From: Sporothrix humicola
Lineage: Eukaryota; Ascomycota; Sordariomycetes; Ophiostomatales; Ophiostomataceae
Reading direction: 5' to 3'
DNA: 64,000 nucleotides
Assembly (NCBI GenBank): GCA_021396245.1
Contig: WNYE01000099.1
Coordinates: forward strand, 62,001-126,000
Positions 33,999-44,491 of this stretch are shown here, one piece after another (the stretch's first letter is position 1; each line of letters opens with the position of its first letter). Made by a program: the position numbers and the translations under genes. The notes under the pieces are model-generated. The model was not told where the DNA came from and did not search any database. It saw only the letters and a list, made by a program, of their open reading frames with translations.

Positions 33999-36900
33999 AT
34001 GTACAATTCAGAGGTTATCGACCTCTGCTCGGACTCGGAGGCCGACAGCATTGACGAGTACGAAAAAGTTGACTTGTCTGGTGAGGTCGGTCCTCAGAGA
34101 GTCGCAAAGTCAACAACAAACGCGTCAGCAAACCCAACTATCTCGACGTTTACAAAGACGACAGCAAGCACGTCGACACTAGTGGTTACGAAAACGACAC
34201 AGATCCCACCGGCTGTCTCTCGGCCAGCACCGATATTTAGCAGCTATGTCGCACCAAAACCAGTCAAGAACGGCGCGAAAAGCAAGACCAAGACCAAGGG
34301 CAAAGCAACCGACGATATGCTCGTCGCCCCGCGGTCCTCGTCGAGCATCAAACAGGAGCCAGCCGACAACCACGGCAACCACTCCCTCCTCTCCAAACTC
34401 AACTCGGCCCAGCGCCGCGCCGTCACGTCCGACGCCAACACGGTGGCCATCCTGGCCGGGCCCGGCAGCGGCAAGACGCATACTTTGACGTCGCGTGTCG
34501 CGTGGCTGATTGATCAGGTCGGGTTCGCGCCGTCCAACGTGATTGTGGCGACGTTTACGGTCAAGGCAGCGCGCGAGATGAAGGAGCGGATCGGCCGGGT
34601 GCTAGGCGGCGGGCGCGAGAAGCGGATTGTGCTGGGCACGTTCCACAGTGTGTCGCTCCGATACCTGTCGGCGTACGGCACGCGGATTGGCCTCCCCAAG
34701 GGCTTCAGTATTGTCGACGACGGCGACGCCAAGTCGATTGTGAAGCGGATCATTAAGCGGCTCAATTTCGAGCTCGAGCCGGCCATGGCGCGCGGGTGGA
34801 TCAGCAAGAAAAAGTCCAAGGGCTGCTTGGGGACGGAGGAAGAAAAGAAGAAGGGGAAGAGCGGCGGTGACAAAGATTATTTGGCCCGCCTCCAAAACAT
34901 CTACGACGAGTACCAAAAACACCTGGGCAGCCTGAACCTGCTCGACTACGACGACCTGCTCATCAAATGCACCGAGCTGCTAAGGGCCCACCCGGCGTGT
35001 GTGGCCAACGTCCAGGCCGTGCTGATCGACGAGTACCAGGACACCAACGGCATCCAGTTTGAGCTCATGAAGCTGTTTGCGCAGGCGTGCAACCGCATTA
35101 CCGTCGTGGGCGACCCGGACCAGTCTATTTATGGCTGGCGGTCCGCCGAAATCACCAATCTGATTCGCTTTCTGTCCGACTTCCCGCGCACCGCCGAAAT
35201 CGCCCTCGAGGAAAACTACCGCTCGTCGCAGTGCATCCTGAGCACGTCCCTCCAGGTAATCCAGCAGGACCAGGAGCGCTACGACAAGAGCCTGCTGCCT
35301 GTCCATAAGAAGGGCACGCTGCCGGTTTTAAGAAGGCTCAAAGACTCGATGACCGAGGCGCAGTGGATCATCCAAGAGATCAAGCGCGCGACCCTGCTGA
35401 CGGGCAACATGCTGAACCACGGCGACATTGCCATTCTAGTGCGATCGGCCGCGCTGTCGCGGCCCATTGAACAGGCCCTGGCGCGCGCCACCATCCCCTA
35501 CCGCATGATTGGCGGCCGCAAGTTCTTTGAGCGCGCCGAGGTCAAGCTGCTCGTCGATTATTTAAGGATCGTCCACCAGCCGCACAACAACGAGGTGCTG
35601 TCGCGCATCATCAACGTGCCGCGCCGCGGTGTCGGGCCCAGGACGATCAAGGCGTGCCTGGAAGAAGCCGAGACGAGCAACATGAGCATGTGGACGCTGA
35701 TCACGAAGCACTGCCGCGGCGACATTATTGCCAAAGCGGGCATCAACGTGACAACGGGCAAGAAGATTGGCCGCTTCATCGACCTCGTGCAACGTATGCA
35801 GGGCCGGCTTAGAGGGCTGGATGTGGAGGAGCACAAGGACGACAATGATGCCGACGAAAACGACAAAGAGAAGAAACCGGATGTGAAGAAAAACGACGGC
35901 ACGATTTCCGACGCCTTTGGTACGGCCACCCCCGCCAAAGCGTACGACCTTGTCGAGCTCATTGTCGCGCTCACCGAACAGCTCGACTACCGCACCTACA
36001 TTGGCGAGACGTACGGCGGCGACGAAGAGGCCCGGTGGGCCAACATTGACGAGTTTGTCACGCTTGCGCGCGAGTTTATGAACAACGCCAAGATGCTGAT
36101 GACCGAGGACGAGCTGCCAGTCGTCGACGGCGTCGAGCAGACCAAGGAGACGGACGTGCTCAACAAGTTTTTGGCCAACATTAGTCTGGCCGCCGACGCC
36201 GACAAGAAGCAGGAGGGCACCGACGAGCCGCTGCCCATGGTCACCATCTCAACGATCCACGCCGCCAAAGGTCTCGAGTGGCCCCTGGTGTTTATCCCGG
36301 CCGCCTACGAGGGGTCCCTGCCCCATTCCCGCTCGGACGACGTCAACGAAGAGCGCCGTCTGCTGTACGTGGCCATGACCCGCGCCAAGTGTTTGTTGAA
36401 CATTAGCTACTCTTTGTTTGGCGCGCCCGACCGCGACCGTGAGCGTGAAGGCCGCCGCAGCGAGCAGTCACTCTCCCCCTTTCTCTCCGACATTGTCGAC
36501 GTCTGGTTTGCCGACAGCGGACCAACGTACGACCGCGCGCTGCTCGACGAGATGGGCGACATTCTGGGGCGGCCAGTGCCCAGTCACCGCAGCATTTACC
36601 AGGACCTGCCGGCAGGGTTTCCCCTGGAGGATAACGTCCTCCCACTAGATCCTTTGGAGTCATCACGATACAACAACAGCGACGACGAAGACGGCGGGTA
36701 CGGGTATTCCGGCGGGTTCAAGCGGCAGGGCCATTATGGCGGCGGCATCTCTGGTAATAACAAGGAGCAGCTCAACTCGAAGCGCCGCCGGATGCTGACC
36801 GAAGGGCCAAGTTATACGAGTGCCGGTGGAGGTGGAGGAGGAGACGGCAATCAAGCGCCCTGGCAGCGCGGCTACGGATACACGACGACGATGGATGGCG

Positions 36901-37877
36901 GCAGCTCCAACTTTACAATGGCCAGCGCAGCCTACCCCGGATTTACAACCGCCTCGGCCCACCAGACGGCCATGCTCGAAGCAGAGGCGGCCGAAGCTGC
37001 CCGGCGGCCGCCGCCATCGGCTACCACTACGACTACAGGAGAGAAGAGAAAACGCGCCCTCCCTACCGGCCAGCAGACAATCATGCAGAGTTTCATAAGG
37101 AGCAACTCGACGGGGACGGCCAAGGTGGAGGAGCCGGCACCAAAGACAATGGCACCCAAACCTGCCTTTCAGCGGTCGTCCAGCATGTTTGCCGCGCCGC
37201 AACGTGAATCTCCCGCCTTGCCCTCTGGCATTCCCGCCGAACTCAAGAGCCGCTCGCTCGGAGGCGTCCGTGGGAACCTCTTGCCCGCAGCAGGTGTCGC
37301 CCGTCCGGCCGGCAAGCCCGCCGAGAACAAGAAACTTGGAAGGGGATACTCCCACTTTTCGAGCTCGCCGCCGCCCGAGGAGGAGCCGGAGTTGATGGTG
37401 GAAGAAGAGGCAACTGCAGCCCCCCTCCCCCGGATGACCGTCAGGTCTCTGGAAATCAACCCCCGCCGCCTCCCGCCAACCGTCCTGGAAACGGAGGCAA
37501 AACTGCGGGCCGAAAAACTGGCACAGGCTGAAGCCCAGGCACAGGCACAGAGGCAACCCCCGCCGTATGGCTATACCCGGCCCCGGCCGTACTGGCCACG
37601 GCCAGTCGGGGCTGTTTCCCTGTGCAGCCCGAGCGGGAGGCCGACTGGGAAAGAGAATGTGGGCGTGGGCATCGCTACCGCTAAGAGTCTGGGCGGCGTC
37701 CGCCCCGCCGCGTCGTTCCACACGACCACCTATGCCCAGGTCCAGGCGCACGGCAGCGTCACCACCAACATGGGCGGTCGCATACAGCCGGCTGGCAATG
37801 GAGGCGGTGCGAACGGGCTGGCGCCAATGGACCGGCTGAGGAGACCGTTCAAGCCTCCGAGTATACGGCGGCCATAG
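33999..37877 (+). CDS. SRS2: Srs2-like UvrD/Rep superfamily 1 DNA helicase
   Basis: A single exon of 1292 aa, close to the usual size of fungal Srs2. Superfamily 1A motifs are all visible: Walker A GPGSGKT at 154-160, DEYQD from about 344, GDPDQSIYGWR, EENYRSS, ISTIHAAKGLEW and the motif VI region ending YVAMTRAK at about 793. Srs2 removes Rad51 from single-stranded DNA at forks and is recruited by SUMO-modified PCNA. The tail (about 900-1292) is disordered and carries a PCNA-box-like QTIMQSFI at 1026-1033. The extreme N-terminus has a SUMO-interaction-like motif, VIDL followed by acidic residues at 6-16. In budding yeast the SUMO motif lies at the C-terminal end, so the arrangement differs. 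The chosen start is the first ATG in the frame and retains this motif. Confidence 0.93.
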   Translation: MYNSEVIDLCSDSEADSIDEYEKVDLSGEVGPQRVAKSTTNASANPTISTFTKTTASTSTLVVTKTTQIPPAVSRPAPIFSSYVAPKPVKNGAKSKTKTKGKATDDMLVAPRSSSSIKQEPADNHGNHSLLSKLNSAQRRAVTSDANTVAILAGPGSGKTHTLTSRVAWLIDQVGFAPSNVIVATFTVKAAREMKERIGRVLGGGREKRIVLGTFHSVSLRYLSAYGTRIGLPKGFSIVDDGDAKSIVKRIIKRLNFELEPAMARGWISKKKSKGCLGTEEEKKKGKSGGDKDYLARLQNIYDEYQKHLGSLNLLDYDDLLIKCTELLRAHPACVANVQAVLIDEYQDTNGIQFELMKLFAQACNRITVVGDPDQSIYGWRSAEITNLIRFLSDFPRTAEIALEENYRSSQCILSTSLQVIQQDQERYDKSLLPVHKKGTLPVLRRLKDSMTEAQWIIQEIKRATLLTGNMLNHGDIAILVRSAALSRPIEQALARATIPYRMIGGRKFFERAEVKLLVDYLRIVHQPHNNEVLSRIINVPRRGVGPRTIKACLEEAETSNMSMWTLITKHCRGDIIAKAGINVTTGKKIGRFIDLVQRMQGRLRGLDVEEHKDDNDADENDKEKKPDVKKNDGTISDAFGTATPAKAYDLVELIVALTEQLDYRTYIGETYGGDEEARWANIDEFVTLAREFMNNAKMLMTEDELPVVDGVEQTKETDVLNKFLANISLAADADKKQEGTDEPLPMVTISTIHAAKGLEWPLVFIPAAYEGSLPHSRSDDVNEERRLLYVAMTRAKCLLNISYSLFGAPDRDREREGRRSEQSLSPFLSDIVDVWFADSGPTYDRALLDEMGDILGRPVPSHRSIYQDLPAGFPLEDNVLPLDPLESSRYNNSDDEDGGYGYSGGFKRQGHYGGGISGNNKEQLNSKRRRMLTEGPSYTSAGGGGGGDGNQAPWQRGYGYTTTMDGGSSNFTMASAAYPGFTTASAHQTAMLEAEAAEAARRPPPSATTTTTGEKRKRALPTGQQTIMQSFIRSNSTGTAKVEEPAPKTMAPKPAFQRSSSMFAAPQRESPALPSGIPAELKSRSLGGVRGNLLPAAGVARPAGKPAENKKLGRGYSHFSSSPPPEEEPELMVEEEATAAPLPRMTVRSLEINPRRLPPTVLETEAKLRAEKLAQAEAQAQAQRQPPPYGYTRPRPYWPRPVGAVSLCSPSGRPTGKENVGVGIATAKSLGGVRPAASFHTTTYAQVQAHGSVTTNMGGRIQPAGNGGGANGLAPMDRLRRPFKPPSIRRP

Positions 37878-38144
37878 AGGTGTATCGGGGTATCAAAAGG
37901 AAGGGGTATTATTGAGAAACCATGGACTACTGGCGTTTGGAGTTTCTGCTTGCATTTTCGAGTTCGAGTTCGAGATAGGATTGGTCGGTTTAGTTACTTG
38001 TCGCAATTCCTTCCACAATAGACGATCGTCATTGTATCTTGCAATTCGTGCCATGCTGTGCTATGTCATGAGTATGTGATATTTTATGATGCAGTGGCTA
38101 CGAAAGGGGAATGCATTGGTATTTCGAAGAATACTATTCGCACA

Positions 38145-38256
38145 AACGATGAATGAAGTCGTGTAATTTCGGCCTTGTAGCCTTGCGTCCTTGCAGCCTT
38201 GCGGCCTCGGGCAGATGGGCTAATGTATATCAAGATCTCATCCTCCGTACTCCGTA
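38145..38256. repeat. Left copy of a direct repeat flanking the accessory gene block
   Basis: Begins with aacgatgaatgaagtcgt, continues with a C/T/G-rich part made of 8-bp units of the type ccttgcgt/ccttgcgg, then ggcagatgggct, then a tail ending in aagatctcat and ccgta. The same words occur in the same order and orientation at 56394-56551. It lies in the 37878-38293 gap between the helicase stop and the transporter stop; the rest of that gap holds nothing else I recognise. Confidence 0.85.
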
Positions 38257-38293
38257 GTGTAGCATATTTGGCCGCACCCCGTTGCTGTTACGC

Positions 38294-40496
38294 TCATGCT
38301 CCCCCCTGCGAACACTCAGAGAGCTCAATATGGCGGGCTTCGGCATCCTTCTTTGCATGGATGTTGCGATCCAGTTCCTCTCGTTCCTCGGCCGTCAGCT
38401 GGGTCAGCCGGACAGCCACATCGTCCCCAAATACTTCGCCAATCTCCTCGAGACTGAGACCCTTGGTTTCGGGAAACAGTCTCCACACTATGAAGATGTT
38501 GATGGGTGTAATGAGAATAAAGACGAGGTAATACTTCCATCCAACTTCGGCAAAGGCGGTCGGGGCAACCTCCAGATACACAAGGGCCGTTATAAACAGG
38601 ATGGCCACAGACCATGCGGACCCGTACGAGCGGATGTGGCTGGGGAAGATCTCACTGCAGTACACAAATGTATTGGCATCGATGCAGCACCCGTAGCTGG
38701 AATAGGAAATGGTGTTGTTAGTTTATGCTTTGCGCGCCCACAGCCCATGAGAGAGAGAGAGAGTGTGTGTGAGAGAGAGAGAGGGAGAAAGAACAGTCTT
38801 CTCTTACAAGGTAATAAAGAGGAACATGAAAAAGACACCCGCCCGTAGGCCAGCGGAATTGTCTGTGCCGGTGTATCTGGCAACGATTGCAGCTTCACAA
38901 ATGAGACTGACGAGGCAGCCACTGAGCCCAATGACTAAAGAGAATGAATCAGTACATGTGCACGTCTGGCGGAAAAAAAAAAAATGCAAACTTACGAAGA
39001 AGCTTCACACGCCCAAAACGGTCGATCAAGAGCGCGCAAACATAGTTACCGGCGCATGCCACGGTGACGTAGATTGACGCCAGCAGGAGAGAGAACATGT
39101 TGTTAAAGCCGAGTCCCTGGTACAGGAGAACCGAATAGTCTAGATTGCCGGTCAGTATATACAAGTATCAAGAAATAAACCCACAATTTGCCGTGCTTGC
39201 TGCATGTCAGCCACCGGCTTTGGGATGGATACGTACTGTAGACAACAAGAATGCCGGTCGATTGTGACGCAAAAAACACCATAAAAGCGCAAATCATTCG
39301 TTTACGGTACGAAGGTTTCGTAAAAAGGGTCACGAGACTTTCTGAAGCTGCGGTGCGTATGTCTGCTGCGACCTGTTGTTTCATCTGGTAGAACTCCTCT
39401 TCGGCAAAGGTCGCCATGGGGGAGGGCTCGTTATTGGCAAGACCATGCAGTTTCATGATAATCTGCCAGGCCTCGTCTTCGCGGTCCTTCATAATCACTA
39501 TGTAGAGTGTCAGTGCAAAGAAATGAAAAAGGAAAAGAAATTAAAAAAAAAAAAAAAAAAGCAAGTAAGCGGATGAACATCGGACCACATACGCCAACGG
39601 GGGGATTCTGGAAGCCAAGGAGTGAGGATGAGCAATCCCAAGGGCCACAGGCACTGCTGTGCCAATGGGTATCGCCACTGAAAGTCCAGGTTCGAGGAGA
39701 AAAAGCAGGCAAAGCCTGTCCACGCAGCGAGGGAGTATCCGACAACAAGCACGACACCTGGAAAACGATTAGACCCCAAGAATACAAGAATAAGGAGTAG
39801 AGCAAGGCATCTCGGCGTCATATACATACCATGCTGGGAAACCAAAAAACCGCGTGCAGCAGGCGGAGCAGTCTCAGCTTGGAAGACTGGAATAAGAACG
39901 ACCAGGATGCCTGATGGGAGGGAAAAGCAGAAAGAAAAAAAAAGACGTCAGCTACCGTGCCCGCCTTCAACGACTTTGTGTATGGGATATACGACATATA
40001 GGATATATGGAATATTCACTTACCCACAGCGAGGCCACCGATGAAGCGACCGACAAGGAACATGGCAATATTGACTGCCCCCCCTTGAATAGCTCCACCA
40101 AGTATGGCCAGTGGAGAAGCAACATAGAGAGTGCTCTTTCGGCCTATGGCGTTGCAGGACCATGCCACAAATATACATCCAAAGAAGCCACCGGCACAGA
40201 ACAGGCCGTTCATGGCGCCCTGAATTCGTTTCGTGGACGCGTAGCCGGGCTCCGTGCTGTCGGATGAGAGGTGAAAATAGGCATACCACCCCGGCTGTCC
40301 CAGGGTGGTAGAGGTAACACTAAAGGTGTAGCCATACGTGAGGCTCCCCAGGCAGAGTGCAAAGACAAGCTAACACAGTCAGAGTTGTGCACACGATTCT
40401 ATGCGTCTGAAATGTATGTCGTAGACAGTGACTTACTGCTAGGTTGTAGAGAGAGATTCGAGAATCAGGCGCCTTGGCACCGTTGTGGGTAGTCAT
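38294..40496 (-). CDS. Sugar-porter-type MFS transporter
   Basis: Eight exons on the minus strand: 40496-40437, 40369-40024, 39910-39830, 39757-39593, 39497-39237, 39139-38996, 38934-38808 and 38696-38294, giving 528 aa. All junctions keep frame and use GT-AG. Sugar-porter signatures are present: GRKSTLY after the second membrane segment, PESPRW at the end of segment six, DRFGR between segments eight and nine, and PETKG after the last one. Twelve membrane segments are expected. The family moves hexoses, disaccharides or other small organic molecules with protons; the substrate is not predictable here. It is the leftmost gene of the accessory block, and its 3' end is only 38 bp from the flanking repeat. 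The last intron holds a GA/GT microsatellite near 38753-38790. With seven introns it is the most interrupted gene in the window. Confidence 0.9.
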
Positions 40497-41569
40497 TGTG
40501 ACCGGGGGAAAAGGTGCAGGTACGTGCAGATGAATTTTAGGGGAAAAAAAATAAAAAAATCACTGAGAAGCAGAAAAAACGAAAAAGATGTAAGCCACGA
40601 CAACACGAAGCAAAGATATCTAAAGATGGCCATCGAGTCACTCAAATATAAGACAATACTGAAGCCGTGGCCATGGCGTAGCGTTCAAGCTACACTGGGA
40701 TGTAAACCTGGGGTCTGGGGTCTGGGGTCCCCGCGATTCTGGATTAGGTTAGGTAGCTAGGTTGGGTAGCTTGGCCGGAGCTGACCAAACATGATACCAA
40801 GAACCGAGCCGAGGGTCTTAAATAGGATCTAGATTCTATGGCTGTCAATTTCTCTCGGCAGCACAAGCTTCAGAGCATCTCCGTTCTCCATTCTCCGCCG
40901 GCAAACTGCAGAACCTCGGATCCCTGGACTTCACTACGACAGCGATCTCTGAGGGAGGACTTAATTGATCATAGACAAAGCATTCGCTTGAGTCAAGTAT
41001 GACAGTCCCAGCGTTGTCACGGGGGGAACACCCTCGGCCGCATCGGTAGGAAAATCTGGGCAGACACGCAAACAGGTTACAGCCTCAACGCCAGGCTGGA
41101 GGTGGGCGAGCAAGCCACGCCTATTCTCAGTAGCGGCTGACCTGACCATGGTCTTTTTGTACACTCGGCTGGTTCCTGCCGCAAGTCAGCCTTTTGATAT
41201 TCTGATACTACCTACAGACAACACAAAGGTGGACGGTCCCGGAGCTCTGCTATCCCAAACTCTCTATGAACCTGACTACGAAAAGAACAAGATATCCCCC
41301 TCACACAGTCGACAATCGTATCTTACTAGCCTATGAGTTTGTCGGTGCCGAGGACCATGACGGCTCCTGGCACTGGATCGGCACTGGGACATTTCTCACG
41401 ACACCCTACATGCTGAATACCCGCATCGTGAACGCATCGTAAACACATTCTTGCCTGCAAACTGACTCAAGCATACCATCTGTCGTATCTGGCAGCTCGT
41501 GTTGCATTCGATTGGCCTATCTCGTATTATGATTATGATTATGAATATGATTATGATTACCTCCCGGGT
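40497..41569. other. 1.1 kb region between transporter and hydrolase genes
   Basis: The first 470 bases are the transporter's upstream region. The middle contains a decayed regulator fragment (listed separately). The last 90 bases before the hydrolase stop include a gattat-type simple repeat at about 41527-41559. Between about 40.96 and 41.16 kb the minus strand has an open frame of 67 codons that I cannot assign and that may be another remnant. Confidence 0.5.
41220..41400 (+). pseudogene. Frameshifted remnant of a fungal Zn2Cys6-type regulator (middle homology region)
   Basis: One plus-strand frame gives LYEPDYEKNKI, then the frame breaks; after about 25 bases another frame gives ILLAYEFVGAEDHDGSWHWIG. 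The intact regulator at 46.3-49.7 kb has LYDTDYEKNKI followed at the matching distance by ILLAFWFVDAEDRNGSWHWIG. So this is the same part of the fungal_trans region (PF04082-like), broken by at least two small indels and followed by stops. Possible further traces run to about 41530. No DNA-binding domain is left. It is a relic of a paralogous regulator or of a partial duplication of the cluster regulator, on the opposite strand to the intact gene. Confidence 0.8.
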
Positions 41570-42748
41570 CTATGGGTCTATGAGACGTGAGAGATCGTCC
41601 AACATTGTCTCCCTCCACTTCGCACTCTCCTGCAGATCTGGAATCATGTTGAACGCGTGCGGATATCCCGTGTGCACGTGCAGACGGGTGGGGATGCCGG
41701 CGCGCCTGAACTTCTCTTCGAGCAACAGAGCCTCATCCCGCAGGACGTCGCTGCCGGCCACGTGGAAGGTGGTGGGTGGCCAGTATTGCGTATCGAACAA
41801 GGCGTCGGGCGCGATGAGCGGCGAGATCTCTGCCGAGATCTCTGCCGCCTTGGCCAATTCGCGACCTGCGTCACTGTCGACGTCGAGATACATTGTCCAG
41901 AAGCGCGCCATCGTCTCGTAGCCAAGCAATGGGTCGTTGGCACACTGTGTATACGACTGCACGTCACGGCTGCGCATGAGCTGATGCGGAAAGAGATTGT
42001 AATAGACTGCCGGCGGGCAGGTGAGAAGCAGCCCATGGACTCGGCTTGTGCGGCTCTGGATCTGGATCTGGCTCTGGATATTGCCGTCCTCACACGAGGC
42101 GAGCCGCATGACCTCCCGGACAGCGCAGCCCAGAGCTAGACTCGCCCCAGCCGATGTGCCGCCGACAACGATGCGCGTTCGATCCACGCCATGCGCCTTT
42201 TCCGCATCCACGTGCGGCGAGAAGAGGTACTCGAGGACGGCATAGGCATCGTTGAGCTGCGTGGGGTAGTTGTGCTCGGGCGTGTGCCTGTAGCAGACGT
42301 TGAGGACGGCGATGCCCGGGTTTGACTTTGACCGCCGATGGAATGCGGAGCATAAAAAGGCACAAAAGGGCTCTTCCGTGTCAAGAGTGCCCACATAGAA
42401 GCCTCCTGAATGGAGATGGATATAGAGCGGAAGGGCAGCCGCTACGCTCTTTGGCCGATACAGACGAGCCTGGATAGACGCGCCGTCCCGTGTCGGAATC
42501 GTTAGCTGGTGGATGCTGACGTCCTCTGGGCAAAGAAAGTTAGTATAGAGGTATCGAGTGAGTTATCGGCTCGGGGACGGACCAGGGTGGCTGCCGTAGA
42601 ATTCTCTCTGCGTCTTTTCGCGTGCTGCATTGAGATTCTCACGTATTTCGATCAGTGTTGATCCCTCGGGCGGAGGAGGAAGCCTCCCATCACTGACAAA
42701 CTTGGTCCACTCTTGCGAAGGAGATGAATAACGTGTGAAGTCCGCCAT
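41570..42748 (-). CDS. Alpha/beta hydrolase, HSL (GDXG-type) esterase/lactonase
   Basis: Two exons on the minus strand, 42748-42583 and 42525-41570, giving 373 aa; the 57-nt intron has an unusual GTCCGT donor. The fold signature is clear: oxyanion motif HSGG in place of the usual HGGG, nucleophile in GTSAG (S180), acid at about D315 in GSDVLRDE and histidine at about H345 in YPHAFN. Family members hydrolyse short esters and lactones, which makes this a good candidate for opening the product of the Baeyer-Villiger enzyme encoded nearby. No signal peptide, so probably intracellular. It shares a 420-bp divergent promoter with the 43.2 kb dehydrogenase gene. A small internal duplication AEISAEIS is seen near residue 285. 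Confidence 0.88.
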
Positions 42749-43168
42749 TGTACAGGGAGTACGGCACGGCTCTCTCAAGATACACAAGATACACAAGATA
42801 CACCCATCACAGCCAGAAAACAAAAGAGAAAGAAACACGACTATATATGCAAGAGCAAGACCACGGCCGGCGAGAAAAATAAAATAAAAAATGAATATAA
42901 CTATGAACGTGTGGCCATAGTGTGCACAGCCGCGCTGTGCCGAGCACAATCAGTTCATAGGTCGTTGTGTGGGCTCCAGAGCACCAGCCGAGGCTGGGGT
43001 ATCGACCAGCAAAAGCATGCTTGATTTTGATATTTTGTCCGCGGTTGCGTTTTGGTATTTAGGTATTTAGGTCCACGACCATTCCGGATACAGCGCGTTT
43101 ATATAAAACTGTCTCCTATCGCCGCAAACTTGCTTTTACGAAAAGAGAAATCTGCAGATCACGCAAAG
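42749..43168. promoter_or_regulatory. Divergent promoter, hydrolase (left) and HAD-like dehydrogenase (right)
   Basis: These 420 bp contain both upstream regions. A TCCGCGG word at 43038-43044 is an everted CCG/CGG pair of the kind some Zn2Cys6 regulators bind; similar words lie in the regulator/monooxygenase promoter. This is suggestive only. Confidence 0.45.
42777..42803. repeat. 9-bp tandem repeat, three exact units
   Basis: The unit aagatacac occurs three times without spacing, about 30 bp upstream of the hydrolase start codon, within its probable leader. Confidence 0.8.
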
Positions 43169-44298
43169 ATGGCAGCCGGTCCACAAGCACAAGCAGAGCC
43201 AAGTGTTCCCCTCACGATCGCGTTGATCGGAACAGGTACAATTGGCCTCTCCTTTGCGGCACTTCACCTCGTACCCAGACAAGGCCGACAAGGCCGACAA
43301 GGCCGGAACGCACGGCTTGTCATCTATGACCCAAGACCAGACCTCACGGAGTATATTGAGGCGACATTACCAGGTAAGTAATGATACCATGCTCTAGCCA
43401 TAGCCTTTGCGTCAGATGGTGATACGCGCCCGATGTCTTGTCTCATGAGCTCATCCTTTACACCTTTTCAGCGTATCTTTTATCAATATGGCCCAATGCC
43501 GACAGCATAACGTCGCTGTTCTCAACGGGCCGGATCTCAATCGCATCCACTCTGTCGGAGGCCGTTCAGCACGCAGATATCATCCAAGAACAGGGCCCCG
43601 AGAACCGTGCCTTCAAACAAAACATTTGGGGACAGATCGAGCCGCTCGCAAAACGAGACGCCCTCTTCTGGTCCAGCACCTCTGGTATTCCGGCCACGGT
43701 GCAGGCAGAAAAGCTGCATGACACGAACCGCGTGATTGTGGTCCACCCATACAATCCGCCGCATATTATGCCCCTTTTGGAGATTGTCCCAACCCCGGCT
43801 GTGGCACAGGCCGGGCTAGACATCCTGGTCCGCACGTTGGCGTACTGGGAGACGCTCGGCCGTAGCCCTGTTGTGATTCAAAAGGAGACTCCAGGGTTTG
43901 TCGCGAACCGCCTGGCCTTTGCCCTGTTCCGAGAGGCGGCATACCTCGCAGACCTGGGTGTAGCCAGCCCCGCCGACATTGACCGCATCGTCGAGCAGAG
44001 CCTCGGCCCACGATGGGCTGTCCGAGGTCCCTTTTGGAGCTATCATGCGGGTGGCGGGCCGTCCCAGGGACTGAAATGCTTTTTCAATAAGATTGGTGCT
44101 ACAATCCAGGAGTGCTGGGACGATGCTGGGGTGCTTAGCCTTTGGAAAGATGGTGATGGTTCCGTGATTCAGAGCTGGGCAGACAAATTATGTAGAGATG
44201 TGGAGGAGGTCTACGGGACTCTCGGTACACAGGAACTCGCCACAAGAGATGACAAGTTAATGCGAGTGTTGGACGTGAATAGGTCTCCGTCTGTCTAG
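43169..44298 (+). CDS. 3-hydroxyacyl-CoA dehydrogenase-like oxidoreductase
   Basis: Two exons, 43169-43373 and 43472-44298, separated by a 98-nt intron with a GTAAGT donor; 343 aa. The N-terminal NAD-binding Rossmann motif is IGTGTIG (residues 20-26). The catalytic region of the family is visible as WSSTSG, then VVHPYNPPH with EIVPT, and the asparagine in FVANRLAF. The C-terminal helical domain has GPRWAVRGPF, typical of the branch that includes L-gulonate 3-dehydrogenase, carnitine dehydrogenase and lambda-crystallin as well as beta-oxidation enzymes. It may therefore act on a hydroxy acid or its CoA ester; the context favours a role downstream of ring opening. A small GRQG duplication lies near residue 40. 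The start is the ATG that directly precedes the conserved Rossmann strand. Confidence 0.88.
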
Positions 44299-44491
44299 AA
44301 TACCTTGCCCAGTTTGTATGTACTGTACTGTTCTGTTTCTAGCGCCCTTATGTTGTCCGAGAAAGGTAATGTGCAGAAGCTGGACCGTTAGCCAGGTAAG
44401 AAAGCAGCTACGAACCGCTGAGAGAGGCAGATAAATAATAATTATGTATTTTTTTTTCTTTTCTTTTCTTCTTTTTATATCGCTTTCCACT

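Noticed and set aside
38753..38790. GA/GT microsatellite in the transporter's last intron
   Set aside because: Ordinary simple repeat within a normally bounded intron; noted in the gene entry and not raised as a finding.
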